Source: Casuarius casuarius (taxonomy: Eukaryota > Chordata > Aves > Casuariiformes > Casuariidae). Taken from it: a stretch of 64,000 nucleotides of DNA. The position numbers and the translations under genes were made by a program. The notes under the pieces are model-generated. The model was not told the DNA's origin, did no database searches, and worked only from the letters and a program-made list of their open reading frames with translations. Positions 1-13,639 of this stretch are shown piece by piece. The stretch covers positions 124,001 to 188,000 of the forward strand of contig PTFA01000305.1 in the NCBI GenBank assembly GCA_003342895.1. The letters run 5' to 3'. The stretch's first letter is position 1, and each line of letters opens with the position of its first letter.

Positions 1-1134
1 AAGCTTTTAAAATAGTAGAATTATTGTGAAGAAACTTCTCAGTGAATACAGATGACAGAGTGACTCCAAAATACACAGACTCAGACCCTGTTTGGTCAAT
101 GTCTTGTTTGCAAAGTTACCATCAATAAAGACAATCATGTTCTGTGCTAATATAATGCAAACAGGAGCTATTGCAGAAGACCTCCGTCCTTACAGTCTAA
201 ATCATGACATTCAATTAGTCTTAATAGTAAAAGTTATTGAAAACTTAATACTAGAATAAATAAATTCTCATTGTATTCCAGATACTACCTCAGATCACCA
301 ATCATTCAAATTGTTGTTCTCTGGAGTAGTAAGCAACAATGAGGGGAGGCAACAACAACAACAAAAAACCACAGGCTGGTCTAATCATTTTTGCCAGAGT
401 GTTACCTGCTGTCTCTAGAAGGACAAATAGAGTCCATTGTGGCACAGTGTAACAGAAGAAAAAAAATTTACAATTATTTGAGCATCAAAAGTGATCCAAG
501 TCAAAATAGGCCTACACACTTAAATGCAGAAATCTAGCTGGCATACTCACAGAGCCACTGGTACTGATTTTTTTTGCCTGAAAAAAAAAATCAGTTTTCC
601 TGCATGCCAAAGCATCCGAATTATTTCATTATACACTATTTCATCTAGAATGCCAGTCCAACAATTCCTAGAAAGAGGTGCACAGGCTTACTTTAAGCAG
701 AAAATTTATTTTCAAGTTGTTTTATACCTGCTGTCTATCAGAACACACCTGAAACTTGTCAAAGAGAGCACACCCATCCAAAGTAGCTAATAGCCCAGCA
801 CGCAAGATGGATGTGAAAAACAGGCTAGAGTCCCTATCTGCCAGATTACTCTCCTCTCCCTTTCACCAAAGATAGCCAGGACACCCCTATGTTTTATTGC
901 CTACCTCCTCTTTTTTCAGTGTGCAGTCATTTCCATCCACAATTCCTCAGCCAAGAATATGGAAGTATATAACTCTAGCTTCAAATGAAGGGGGTGACTG
1001 CCCTATATCCAAGGCCCAATTCAGCACAGTGCTGAAGAACTGACTTTAAGTCACACATGTGCTGTGGTATTCTGCTCAAATGGCATGGTTTGCTGAAATC
1101 AGGGCCTGTGCAGCTGCAAACAGATTGTTTTATT

Positions 1135-1205
1135 AAGGCCCAATCCTGCTCTTTCAGGAATCTGCATGAACTTTGCCAATTACTTCAACAGGAGCAAGAA
1201 TAACA
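1135..1205. repeat. Decayed palindromic interspersed repeat, sauropsid type
   Basis: The left part reads GGCCCAATCCTGCTC and the right part carries AACAGGAGCAAGAAT, a degraded inverted copy, around a short middle containing ACTTTGCCAATTACTTCAAC. This matches the layout of small palindromic repeats that I recall as common in turtle, crocodile and bird genomes, with ends near CAATCCTGCTCC and a centre like CATTGACTTCAATGG. They are probably non-autonomous DNA transposons, but I cannot assign a family name. The element has no coding capacity, and its decay suggests an old insertion. Confidence 0.5.
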
Positions 1206-1401
1206 CCTTCGTGAATAAATCAGGGAAGAAAATCAATTCTGTTCTAAACTGAATCCATAGGCCCTGCTGTATTTTATATAGCCCTCTTTGGAGAAACTGC
1301 AACAAAGCTGCCGAGAGTTTGAAATCCCAGTGAACAAGTCCCTCTAGGCTCACTAAGAAAAGCTCACATATTCACTGCCACTCACTTGTTGTATCAGGAT
1401 T

Positions 1402-1420
1402 AAAAAAAAAAAAAAAAAAA
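1402..1420. repeat. Poly(A) run, 19 bases
   Basis: An uninterrupted run of 19 A. No retroposon body could be recognised upstream, so it may be a plain homopolymer rather than a retroposon tail. Confidence 0.9.
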
Positions 1421-4400
1421 GGCATGCCAGAATGCTGCCAGTAGTTATCTATTTATATTTGGAAATTCAATAGTTTTATTTGAATGCAAGATCATTCAGG
1501 GGGATAGTTTGCAAGCTCAAAATGCAGAAGTTTCTTCTATTAAGCATGGAGAAATATTTAATTTCTCTTCCCACTTATTCATATTTCTTCTTTTGATTTA
1601 CTTTAATTAAGCTCTCTCTAGGCTTACAAGTCTGAGGAGAAGGGGGTTTCTCCCTCCCTTTTTTTGTAGTAGGAATAGAAATTGCTCTCCAGGCAGGTTT
1701 TTCCAAATGCTCACAGCTTTGCTGTCTACTTAAATAAAAAGCCTTTGAAAGACAGCAGTGTAGGATGGTTCACCATAGATTTGAGATTTTTCTATTCTAA
1801 CATTATTCCTACAGTGCTCCAATTTGGAGGGTTTTTCAAGCAAAACCTCAGCTGCTATTTTCATCCAGCCATAGATGTCAAGATAAGGGAGTGCACTTTG
1901 GAACTTGATACAAGAGTCATGCTCATCATCAAGGATGCAAGGGGGGGGTCATCTCATCCTCAGTTTTTTGTTAACAGAGACTGTCACGGCACCCACTGAA
2001 TTTCTCTTTATACATATTTTTTTAATTCCAGGGCAAGATCTTGTTTCGCTCTTTAACTTAATGTCACACACTCTGCTTCTAAATTTATTTTTAAGCTTAA
2101 GTTGTTCAAAGGGCACTTTCAGTGATATGGAATGGGAGCTAAATAGGTGTTGCTCTGTAAAGTGATATATTCCCTAAAACAGTTTCCAGTAGGTATTATA
2201 AAGTTTCAGCAAGCAAACTCTCAGGGGGCATAACTAGGTAATGCATCAACAAAGACGCATAAAAACAAGAGGGAGCTGGGCTATAATTAAGAAATGAAGC
2301 AGAGGCCTTTGATAGTATAGGGTGAGAGTTAGAGGGGGGGAAAAAAGCAATTTGGTTAAAGAACACCAGCGTCTGCATCTAAAATGGAAAGCAAGCACAA
2401 CAATTAAAAACAAAACAAAACTTTCTCTTCGTACGACAATGTCTTTTTCTCTCTCCTGGCTGCACCCAGAAGTGCAGGGCAGAGTCCATGACTGACATGC
2501 ACTTCAAACAGAAATTTTCAGATATGGTTCCACCTTCACTGAAATGAACAGGGGTTTGGGGATCTGGGCACCTCTGAAAGAGGCAGTGTGAACTCTAAAG
2601 CTATGTTGATATCCACATGGGGGCACAGTTGTACTTGCATGAAGTCCCATTGAACCGAACGGTGCAATAGCCCTCCCTCAAATCATAAAAACAACAGCAG
2701 GGCCTTTACTTTGTTGCCTTACTACAGAATTTGTCTTCCACCTTTGTCTTATTTTATCATTTCTGACCAAGTTCTTATTCCCACTGTTAGCAAGCTTTGC
2801 TTTTCCTCTAAACTAGTCATATATCAACAATATCGTGGAATATAGCAGAAAACCATAAATTGAGAGACTAGCTGCTTAAATTTGTTTTTTCAATGTATTA
2901 AAAGAAAAATCAGTGATATTAGAAGTGAAGCTTACTAGTCTCCAATAGAGATGTTTTTCACCATGACATACAGCAAAGGATGTGAATGACATCGGCAGAT
3001 CTATAGTCACTGAATATAAGAATTTTTCCTTTAATAGTCATACAACTGTAGCATTCATTTGACTTGAAATGTGCAAATGTGTTTGATGTTTGTGCAATCA
3101 CTTCGTGCTCAGAACAGTGAATTCATGTATGGGCACTTCAGTACTAAAAAAAGCAAGAAAGCTAATTGGAAAGAATTACAACTATGCAGATCCAGTACCT
3201 AACTCTATAAATAATTTCTCTGTCCCAATGTATTTCACATCCAAGCCAAGTGAAGACAATACAAATTCGGACAGAAAGCAACAAGAGATGCAGAGAGAAA
3301 GAGCTAAGTATTTTACAGAAGGAATGAATGAGCAAGAACATAAATAAATTAGTATTTACATTGAGGTTCTTCTGGGCTGATTTTGTCCTAGCATAATCAA
3401 AAGCAAAGTTTGGTCCTCAGCCTACTAACTATGGCAACATCATGCCCATTTAGGTTCCCCCAAAACCCATTGGTAGAAGTACTTTCTGAAATCCAGCAGC
3501 CAAACATTCTACCTATCATTAGCCTGCAGCACAAGCACCACCAGGAAAAGCACTTGCTCTTTGCTTCTCAGTCCCTCATTCAGAGATAACAACAAAGGTT
3601 GTTTCATACTTAGTGAAGGCTCCCATGTGCAGGCACAATCAGTGCAAGACACTCACCTCTCATCTAGCATCTGACCTTAGGCCAGAGCAGAGCAAGTCCC
3701 CCATCTCACGGACATTACCTGTCATATAGAAAAGAATCAGTTCAGGCTCTTACAATATGCTAAGGTCTTAGAGATAGCACCAGGTAGACTTGTTTCAGAG
3801 ACGATCCAGCTACATTTTTGCCAAATCTATGAGTTAGTCTTTTGCATTTCATCTTTCATTGCCTGTGATTTTATTCTTCTATGTAGTAATAGTTTCACAA
3901 AACCATTACAAAATGGATTAAGAACACAAAACAAACAAACAAAAAAACCCCATACTCCAGAGCCCGGAAGACTATCTTCTTGGCTTTGTGAGTCCCAGGC
4001 TAAGAAAAATACCAAGTTTTCAACCCTTGTTACCACTACAAACAAGGAGAGGTGAGGGAACAAGGCCCACCTTTTTTCGCCAGGACATGAAACCTATGTT
4101 AAACAGCCTGGAATCAGGCCCTCTCTTTCCCCAGAGCTCACTTTACTTCATCATCTTACTTACCCACATTATTGTTTCTGTAGTCTTTTAAAGCTGCTGC
4201 TTTTAATGGGCAGCCAAAGATGGGAGAGTAATTAGGGCCTGCATTAACCCTTGACAGGCTTCAGGTATATGGAGTATATACACATGCCTCATCACAGCCC
4301 AGACCAGAGGCAGCTACTGATCCAATTATTGTCTCATTTTTAAGTTACAGAATAAAGTTACTATTTCAGTCTACAGACTATGCATCTCTGCATATTAACA

Positions 4401-6635
4401 TGAGATAAAATTCACAGGCTTAGACTTAATTATTTCTCTTCATTTCCAAACTGAAACAAGATGAGTTTTCAATAGGGCACAAGCAATGAAGATTTGTGAA
4501 CATAGCAGTTACCCAGTATGTATTCAATCCAAAAAAAAGAAGGGGAGGAGGGTAGGTAGGAGGGACAGATTTTTTTTTTTAAGTCACAGGGAAGTGACAT
4601 GCCTAGTGCTAGAAGGGAGAGCAAACCATCCAACTTCTATTTGTCTCCAATAACTTTCATGCAGCATAATTTAAGACACTTATTTCTAGTCAAGACAAAT
4701 GCTATCTGAAAGGGTGTTAAAAGTACATAGACATTAAATACATTTTAAAAGAATTTTTAAGAGGTCTATAAAGGGCCCAATATAGTTTCCTCTGAAATCA
4801 TTAGGATCATTGCCATACATTTTAGATGGGATGTTAGGAAAGAGTTTCTGTGGAGAGAAAACAAAATATATGTTTTTCCACCAATTCATGACTCCTACAA
4901 TTACGCAAGTGGAAACAAAAGTTCTTTGCCAGCACTTGTCTTGTCATAACTCCAGTATTATATAGCAATAATAGGTATAAGAAACAAGAAACCACCAAGT
5001 ACGTAGTAACCTGGTTTCCACATTTTAAGGGCAGCACTCACTGTAGAAACATACATTAAGCATTAGGAGGAAATAGGCTTTTTTCATTTGCTCTTCTTTC
5101 TAAATCCAGCTGGAAGCTCCACTCATCCCATGCATCACCCCACACACACACACACCCAAAAAACCCCAGCCAACAAGACACTACTCTGCACCTACACAGC
5201 ACCCTCACAAATGCCCAGGGCAGCACCTATGCTTGCTTTGTAGAAAGAAAATGGGGTGTCACAAAATTAACAATTACCTGCTGCAGCTGAGCCCCCGCCC
5301 GAGTTGGGAAAGGAGTTGCTCAGTGGGTCTCCAATCCGGCTGACACAGCAGGGACCAGAAAGAGCTTGGCAAGAGTATGGCTAGCCTTCAGTCCCCCCCG
5401 ACACCTCTGAAATACTCAGCCTCTGCCACAAACTCATGCCCTCGCCCTCCCACCTCGCCTCAGCTCCTTGCAGCTGGCAAGCACGGTGTGAGCCCTGCTC
5501 AGCCAGCTCTGCTGGCTTTCCTGCTGCTTTTTTCAGCTGAGGAGCCCCATCAGGGGAAGGACTTTCCCCTATACCTACATGGAAAATATGGGTTAAACAG
5601 AGTGTTAATATCATCGCCTTCAGGCAATTTATTTAAATTTCGGTATAAGAATGAGATAACTATCAGTTGAAATGAAAATGCCCACATAGATATTTACTTA
5701 TTTTCTTACTGAAATGCTGCCAGTAGTTTTTAGGTACTATACTGCTTCTGAGTTCCTCTATGAATATTTGAGATTAATAATCACATTGGTATAGGTATCT
5801 ATATTCCCTATTACTGTTGGACACATGCTAGCAGTGACAATTAAAAAAAAAACATATAGAGAATCACTGAAATTAGCCATCTATGGAATTTTGGCAATGG
5901 AAGAAGATGAAAAATAGAACTCCTCCCTTTTTCAAATTTAAATGTTACTTTTATCAGGGTAGAAGTAAAGCATTTCAGACAGAAGTGTGATATTAACAGT
6001 AAACTGACCTTAAAAATTATTAAAATTTTAGAACAATTATCACATACTACTATAATGCATCATGGTGATGGTGTAACTTATTACAAAGAGAGAAATGAAA
6101 ATTAAAAAAATGCAAGCCTTTCGGCAAATTCCCATAATCGTCTCCTCCCCTTGCCTTACCCTTTTCCCCACAGTCACATCTCTACTTTAATCATAAGTGC
6201 AATATGTAATAGCACTATGTAGCCATTGCACTACACAATTTTTTTCAAAATTATTTTCTCCCATAAACAGGCATAAGATAAATTTCATACATCATTTTCT
6301 TAATCTAAGCAGTGTCTTGGTCTGCCAAGGAATCAATTAACTAGAACAAGAGATAGATATTCTTCAGTACTGAATTTTCTTTATCATAAGGAAAATACTT
6401 TTATTATGCACAGAGGATTGTAACTTACACCTAAACAGTGAACTTTTTTCATACTTTGTTGTAAAGCCTATCTCAAGACATCTAAAAGGGAGCCTGCACA
6501 TGCCTCAACCTAATATCAGTTTCCTTGATTGAAATGTAAGGGAAAGAATCTTACTTTTAAATTGAAAAAATTTGAAGCCGAAAAAGGACTGGAATCTACT
6601 CTTCTGAAAGCATTTAAGCAGACTTGATGCTCAGC

Positions 6636-6670
6636 TTCTCTTTTTCTTTTCTTTTTTTTTTTTTTCTTTA
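6636..6670. repeat. Pyrimidine (T/C) tract
   Basis: About 35 bases are almost pure T with scattered C. Read on the minus strand it could resemble an A-rich retroposon tail, but no retroposon body was found next to it. Confidence 0.8.
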
Positions 6671-7267
6671 TGGGCTTGTCTACACAAGAAGGGATAATGG
6701 GGAGGTATATCATTCACAGTAAGCTGAAGTTCACTAACTGCTTCATGCTGAGTTTTAGGCTGTAGCCATATCCACACAGCCAGCTGGCTCACAACTACAG
6801 TGCAAATAATTGCTTCCATATTTGCATGGACTTTCTTCATATTAAGCATTACATGACCACAATCCATGTTCCTTTCCCCCTTACTATCCTGTAAGCATTG
6901 TAGCATTTCACCTTCTAGATACTGGAATACACAACAGCAAAAGAACAAAACAGATATTTACCATTTCCCATGACTCTTTGCTTGTCACTCCATAATCCAT
7001 CTCCTCCTCATGCACTGGCTAATACCCCTACCCAAACAAGCCAGCCTAGTGGAAGTGGTGCTGCCTGCTGCATCTCTGGTTATCAGTGCACTTGGAAGTA
7101 TATTTAATGCTTTGCCAGGGGAGAGCTTCCCAGTGCCAAGCCCAGATCCTGGCTACAGAACAGCAGCTGACCTATCTGCAGCCACACCACAAGGACAAGG
7201 CACAAAAATTGCTAGAGGAGGTTTTCCTGGAGCAGCGTCTCTCGAAGCCACAGCCCAAAGGACGCGA

Positions 7268-7285
7268 CCCCCCACCCCCCCCCCC
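7268..7285. repeat. C-rich tract, C6-A-C11
   Basis: Two C runs of 6 and 11 are separated by a single A. The reverse strand is a G tract. A short frame that crosses it translates to poly-proline or poly-glycine, which reflects composition and is not evidence of a gene. Confidence 0.85.
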
Positions 7286-10200
7286 ATGGTGGTCAGGTAG
7301 CCCATTCTCCTCGATGATGTTCTGCCAGAGAGAAAGACTCATCAGCCAGAGTGGTATCAGATGGGAAAGATCAGGAGGTGTCAACATGGGACACCTTCAA
7401 CATCAGTATCATTACTCTCCATAGTAGTAGACATAGGAGAAAATCTAACCATTCCCAAGTTAAAAACAAACAAACAAAAAAAAACCAACAAAAAAAGAGG
7501 GTTTAAATCATGTATATCCTGGCACTGTAGGACTCTCTAGTCTAACAGGTTAGAAAACAGAAATATACTTTTCTAATTTGTGAGCTCAGAGAATGGAGGA
7601 GAACTGTACAGAGGATAGGATTATAGATGCCATTAGTTGCCTCTGTAAGTCGGAAATCGCTTTTTCTGCAGATTCATCAGTAATCTAGAGATTGGCATGT
7701 TTTATCATCTATATTGACAAGACCTTCTTAATAGAAACACATCTCTCTCATCAATGGCTCTACCTACATAATATTCACAGGCTTCCAATGAACAACATCT
7801 AGGATGGCATTTTGATGTAAAAGCAATCACATGTTTTTGAATAAGCAAGGGATCTCTTGTTCTCATGCTGCTGCTACTGCAGTTCTTGGAAGAAGCTATT
7901 CTAACTCTGCAAGATAATCTTTCTATTAGGCTTGTTTTGAGAACATGGCAAAAGTAACCATCAGCAGAGCAAGTGGAGGATTACATTCGGCTGAAGTGAA
8001 GCTGATGCCCTTCCACAGCTAGGTTAGTGCTTGCTAAACAATGTCTCCGCCTTGTATTGTAAGTTCATGTTATATATAACATCTGTGAAAGCATGGGAAA
8101 GAACCTCTCCGATGGTTGGAAGGCATGGATTCACTCACGTTTACAAAGATACAAGCAGCCAGAAATCAGCTTTCTCTAAAATGACAATTACTAGGGAGAC
8201 ATTTAGCATTCTACTTGCTAGATAAAGACTTGTTCTTTAAATTAAAGAATCCAATTTCTGGAGGTATGTGTATTTTCTTGTAGCTCATATAATTTTCTAT
8301 GCATATTTCATGGGTAGTCTATGCAATATATTATGAATATTTCAAGGACTTTTTTCAGAATGTCAAGGCTAGGGAAGTTCTCTCTTTCTGTATTGGGTAA
8401 GAATATTTTCTTATTACTCTTTTTTTTTTTTTTTAAGCTTTGTCTACTGAACCAGGAAAAATTTAAGTATGACCATATTCAGGATTAGGAAGCATACTGT
8501 ACAGAAGTCCTACTATGAAAGTACTACACCCTACAAATACAATGATGCTTTGGTTTTACAAAAGCATGAAGTGGCTATGTGATTTTATTACTGAAATTAA
8601 AAATATACAAAAGTACAAATATATAACCCAGAATGAAATAAACACTGTGGGAGAGTGCAGTGTGACAGCTTATGCACTCAGACAAATCTCTGTAAAATGG
8701 GAATTAAGTCTGAAATCCTACAGCCATACAGTGTCACAGCCTTTATATCTGCTCAGCCCTCAGAGAAAGAAAACTGGCAAAAAGCATCACTTAGCTTGGA
8801 GAACTGAGATAGCAATTTCTGCAGCCACTGTTCTTCATGCCTTTGCAATATGGCTAATGGTGAGACAGGCCTGTTTGGGGTCTGGGATAAGGAAATGGTA
8901 GCCCCACCAAGAAGATCTCCTAAGGATCTCCAGAGCCAGAGGAAGAATGATATAAAGCTTCTATCCCATGCCAAAGTGAGAGGAAGGGGAGGCAGAGATT
9001 TGACAAAGCACTTCTTTCTATTAAACTGTCTGCCCACTTTGCTCGTCAGCTATCTCTGCACATCCCAGGTTCAAGTAAGCACCCACACACCAGCTCTATA
9101 GCAGGTGACACTCACATACACAAAGGCAATTCTGTCCAATCTCCACACACGGGACACAGTCCGTTATATTCTCACAGATGCCCCATGCACATGGCCTGGG
9201 ATCGGGACCCAGCATGGTATCCGCAGGCAACCTGGAGATAGCTGGACAGAAATTTTGCTGCTGGCTCTGCGGTCCTGTACTTTCTCAGCCATAAGAAATC
9301 CCACTAACTTCCAACTCATCTGACCTTCCTTCTCTCTGACTTCTGAGAGCTGGGCAGATCTTCCTCATTTCTTCTCCTCCTCCCTGAAGTCTTGGCTACT
9401 CAGATGCAGATTCCATTGAAAATAAGCTAAATAATTAGCAGCAGGAGTCAATTGTTTCATTTTCACAAAGGCATTCCTCTTGTCACAGTGCTGGGAGATT
9501 ATGGAGGCATTGTCAGCATTTAAATCCAAGCTAGCCCACTGTTACCATGTTATGCTCTCACACCACGCAATGCAGATGCCTGGAGGTAGGCAAGATGGAT
9601 CTCACCAGCTCTATCTCACTTCCAGCATGCTTCAGGGTCCACTCTCCTGGACTCTCCATATGCTCCTCGCAAAAGCAACTGACTGTTATACATAATGGGT
9701 GTGTTGACATATGGCTTTTTTGCACTGGATTGTGGGAGAAGCAGGACTGGTTATCAGGCTAATTATCAGTTACACTGCCAATCCTGCAAGCATCTCTTTT
9801 AGCAGAGGAAACGTGAATAGGATGCAGAGAAAAAGTTTCTTTATGAAGACTAGAGTGAACTCAGCAAGGTATATATTATGTCATTCACCAGCATGGTCCT
9901 GCCTGACATTTTGCCTAAGTGGAAGGTCAAAACTCCTTGTTCTGCACTGTGTGACAAAGCATCTATGCTTGATGCAGTTTGGCTTTAATAAATTGTTTTC
10001 CCCCTCTTTCCATTTTATATCCCCTGCAGACATGTACAAAGTTCACTGTCAAATAAATGGAGTTTTGCAATGATTGCTGACAATGTCTTTATACTGATAT
10101 GTATTTTCACAGAATTATTTCACAAAATTATTTTCCTCCTTAGAGTTCATTTCCTACAGCAACACAAAGTTTTCTTTAAAGGCAAAAAAAGAAATACCTT

Positions 10201-11528
10201 TGCCCTGTTGTAGTGATCTGATCTACATGTGATTAAATGCTTCAGGAAGTACCTTGCATGTTGCCTCACTGATGCTTCAAAATGCACTTCGTAACACATG
10301 ATAGTATTTGTAGTCCCCAAAAAAGGTTTTGAAAAAACTTTCTTTTCAGCTCCTACTTTCTGCTCAGGCTTTCATTGCAAAAGGCCCTACTTCTTGCAAG
10401 AGGCCTTTCTTTGTTGTCAGAGGCTGGAATCAGGCCATCCTCAGCTGACTTTCTACTCTCTTTCATGGACTGTAGCTCAGCCTTGGTGTCACAGGATTGA
10501 ACCCCATCCAGCTCCTCTTACTACACAAAATAAATACAGACTGCACTAGAGGGACAGGGGAAGGGTTCTTCAGGGTTCTTCATCACATCCTTGCGAACTA
10601 AAGTCTCAGACTCCTTTGATCTGAAGCTACCTGACAACCCGATTGTAATGGCCAGCATAAGGGCCACATACACATATATGCATACATGCACACTCATATA
10701 ACAAATGTTTCTGCTGTAGAGTTTCCTGAGCTCTCATCTCTCCAGAAATGAGGATAGGCTAAGCAAATTCGTGGCTCCCAACAAGATGCTTTTACTTTCC
10801 TTGCATCTGAGCCCAGCTGGAAATAGGTTCCTCATTCAGCTTAAACAGAGCAAGGGTCGATAAGTAGGAAAAAGAAAGGAGACTGTCTGTCCTACAGGGA
10901 TACAAATCAGTATGCAATGGTGGCTTTAGTGAGGCCAAAATATCAGATAGAAGACATCAACTTTGTTAGGTATTAACTTCATGTTAATTCATTTACTATG
11001 CTTTAAAACAGAAGTATGGAATAAACAGTATCTTGTCAGAAATACGTACTACAACTTGTATCCTGGCAACATAGCTCACTTCAGTATGCTCATTTCAGAA
11101 ATTTTGCTCAGAACCAACTTACTTTCCATCCTCCTTTAGATAAACCCTGTGTGTTTCATTCAAGAAATGAAAGCATACCAACCAGCCCATTCAGAGGAAA
11201 AAGGTACTGACAGTGTCCTACTAACTTTACAAAAAGCAGAGCAGTTATTTGTGAAATTAAGTAAAATTTTCCTTTCTGAACAAAAAGAAGAACCTTCCTG
11301 TATATTTGTTCAATAATAACTGCAGGCTTAAATTCCTGACAAAATGTATATGAAAAGTTAATCTACTTCTCAAAAGCGTTCTTCACACATTTCTTCCCCT
11401 CACTTTCTACTGCTCCTAGTAGCCAGCAGTCTGACATCTCCGCACACATGCTCCCCACTAAATTTCAGTGTCCTGACAGATTAAATCAAGAACATGAGTT
11501 ATTTCTTTGTGTTTAACTGTTAAAAATA

Positions 11529-11620
11529 AAGGGTCAGATTTTCAGCTGACATAAATCAGTCAGATTACCCTGGAGTCAGAAGAGAGTGAGGAATGACTTA
11601 GTGTACCAAATTCAGAAGCA
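11529..11620. repeat. Possible palindromic repeat remnant
   Basis: The segment opens with GGGTCAGATTTTCAGCTGAC followed by ATAAATCAG. This is very close to one arm of the sauropsid palindromic repeat whose arms read roughly GGTCAGATTTTCAGCTGGTGTAAATCAG. The expected second arm is not clear, so this may be half an element or a coincidence. Confidence 0.4.
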
Positions 11621-12188
11621 TAGGAAGTAACACATAGACTCATTTCAATGGGGTATGCCCACGTAGGCAATACCAATATTGAGTCAAAAGCAAAAAATGT
11701 TCTTCAATAGGCTTTTCATCAGCAATGCCTTAGTTTACCTGCTCTTGATTCTAACTTATCCTTGCTAAATTTTAATTAAACCAAAGGAGTACTAAAGAAA
11801 TACTGTAACAAAGCTAAGTGTAAACAGGGTCAGAAAGACTCTGTTCACCTGCTTCTGTTATTTGCAAAGACAAGGCTATGAGAAAATCCTAAGCATGCCT
11901 CAGATAATAATGCCATGACTTCTACTTTGAGTGACAGCAGATTTCTATATTCAAGATGAAATGCACAGCTCACACCTCTGAGCTGGTGTTTCAGGTTTTT
12001 TGAAGACTCAGAAGTAACAACAAAATCAGAATTTTTATGGTTTTTTTTAAGTATGTGAGGGCTATAAACACTGTATGTTTTAATGAGATTCTGAAATCTT
12101 GTATCTCCAGATCTTACGCTGATTGGGGCCTGCACTTTTGGGGCCTTAAAGCACAATGGCGTACAGACTACTGCCATCCCAGAGCCAT

Positions 12189-13290
12189 CATCTAGGGATG
12201 GAAGGGACTCCAAGGAGGGTCTCAGCCCACTCCTCAGCCCTCACACAGGCTCGCAGCAGATGATCATCTTACCTGTCCTTAGACACCTTCAGCAATGCTG
12301 ACAGAAAGATTATCTGATGTTTAACTTGAAGATTCCTTACTGAAAATTAAGCCCATTACCTTTCGTCACATCTGTTATGAAGATGGGGAACAGACTGTTC
12401 CCTTCCTCTGTGCTTAGCCATTAACATATTTAAATATTAATCATATGTTTCTCTTCAGTCTCCTCTTTTTTCAGGCTGAATAGTTTTACTCTGTAACCCA
12501 AGTTATCTTGACATCTTAATTTTCATTATCCTGTTTCAGACTCTCTTCAACCAGTCTGGAAGAGCAGTGCCCAAGACTGAACAGAGTACTTCAATTCTGG
12601 CCTTTTCGGTGCTGAAAGATTCATATATATAATAAGCTACACATCTGTTGATACATTCTAGTATGCTTTTTTTTCATGTTTTGCAACAGCGTAATATTTA
12701 TGTTTTTATACTTAATAATTTGCAGGCCCTTTTCCATAAATGTGCTCCCTTGCTCTTCCCCAGCCTGCCTTTGCACAGCTGATTATTTCTACCTAAACTT
12801 AGCACCTTACATTTGTCCCTGCTGAAGTTCATCCCATTTTTTTCAGATCATTTCTCCTACTCATCAAAATCATTTTGAACTCCAAGGCTATTTTCCAGCG
12901 TTCCAGCAATCTTGGAGCTGGGCAGATAACTCCAGAAATCTTCCTGAAGCAGCTTTCAATCTTGATAGCGAACTATGAACTGTATGACTATGGTTTCCTA
13001 GATTCATTCTCACCTTTTAATGTTTTCACCTAGGCCTCATTTCCCTTGTTTGATGTGAGAACATCATATGAAATACTACCAAAATCTTTAAAGTCAGGGT
13101 ACATTGCATCTAATATTATTCTTCTGCTGCAAAAATAAAGTAAATTTCTTTGGAGAAATTTCTTCCATGAAAAACTGTTTACTGTTCTTCATTTCTCTAT
13201 TGTCTTCCAGGTGCCTACAAACATTCATTTAAATAATTGTGTTTGATAATCTAGTTATTCCAGCAGTTTTATTCCCTTCCATGGCAAATA
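12189..13290 (-). mobile_element. CR1-type LINE, 5'-truncated and decayed
   Basis: Read on the minus strand this is the 3' end of a CR1 retrotransposon: the terminal part of the reverse-transcriptase frame followed by the 3' untranslated region. On the plus strand the order of recognisable blocks is as expected for an antisense copy: GGGATGGAAGGGACTCCAAG near 12194, CTCCTCTTTTTTCAGGCTGA near 12460, ACCAGTCTGGAAGAGCAGTG near 12550, CCTTACATTTGTCCCTGCTG near 12806, CAAAATCTTTAAAGTCAGGG near 13079, and CTTCCAGGTGCCTACAAAC near 13205. The frame is broken by many stops and indels, so it encodes nothing functional. CR1 copies are normally truncated at the 5' end, which explains the missing remainder (a full element is several kb). 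The high divergence points to an insertion that predates the species. Exact ends are uncertain by tens of bases. Confidence 0.85.
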
Positions 13291-13639
13291 AGTTTAGGAG
13301 GAATCTTTACTTACTGTTGTGGGTACAGTCAGAGATGAGACTCATCAGTGGGATCTTCCAGATTCTTCTTTTATTAAAAACAGCAGTTCCAGTTCCTTAA
13401 GGTAGCAATTTCTGAAGATGCCAAGGCTAGCACTTCTCACTTGTGGTTAAAAAAAAGTTGAAACTGTACCAGTCAAGCAGGAGACAGAGTGACAAGAGAG
13501 CTAGACTCAGCCACATCATGAAAAGATATCTTGCAGAGGAGGAGAGGTAGCCTTACGAATGCCTTCAGGACTACAGTACTTACTAGAGAACAGAAATTAT
13601 TCTTGGACTCACAGGAGTCTTCTCCTCCTACTTCTGCTA

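Larger units (their letters stand above)
1..12188. other. Gene-free AT-rich intergenic or intronic DNA
   Basis: No exon, RNA gene or intact transposon could be recognised on either strand. Open frames are short, overlap in several frames and give low-complexity or serine/leucine-rich translations without domains. The stretch holds an A run (1402-1420), a short CA tract near 5140-5156, a pyrimidine tract (6636-6670), a C-rich tract (7268-7285) and an A-rich tract near 7467-7498. One probable palindromic repeat remnant sits at 1135-1205 and a weaker one at 11529-11620. The longest frame (8515-8901, 128 codons) shows no motif and is judged a chance frame. Confidence 0.75.

Noticed and set aside
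2510..2680. Possible further palindromic repeat (GGTTTGGGGATCTGGGC and GTCCCATTGAACC)
   Set aside because: Only isolated words agree and no matching arms could be paired.
8515..8901. Longest open frame, 128 codons, plus strand
   Set aside because: No domain or signal, ordinary AT-rich composition, overlapping frames on both strands. A frame of this length is expected by chance in 64 kb.
11845..12213. 122-codon minus-strand frame
   Set aside because: It only touches the 3' end of the CR1 fragment, is not the transposon's reading frame, and shows no domain.
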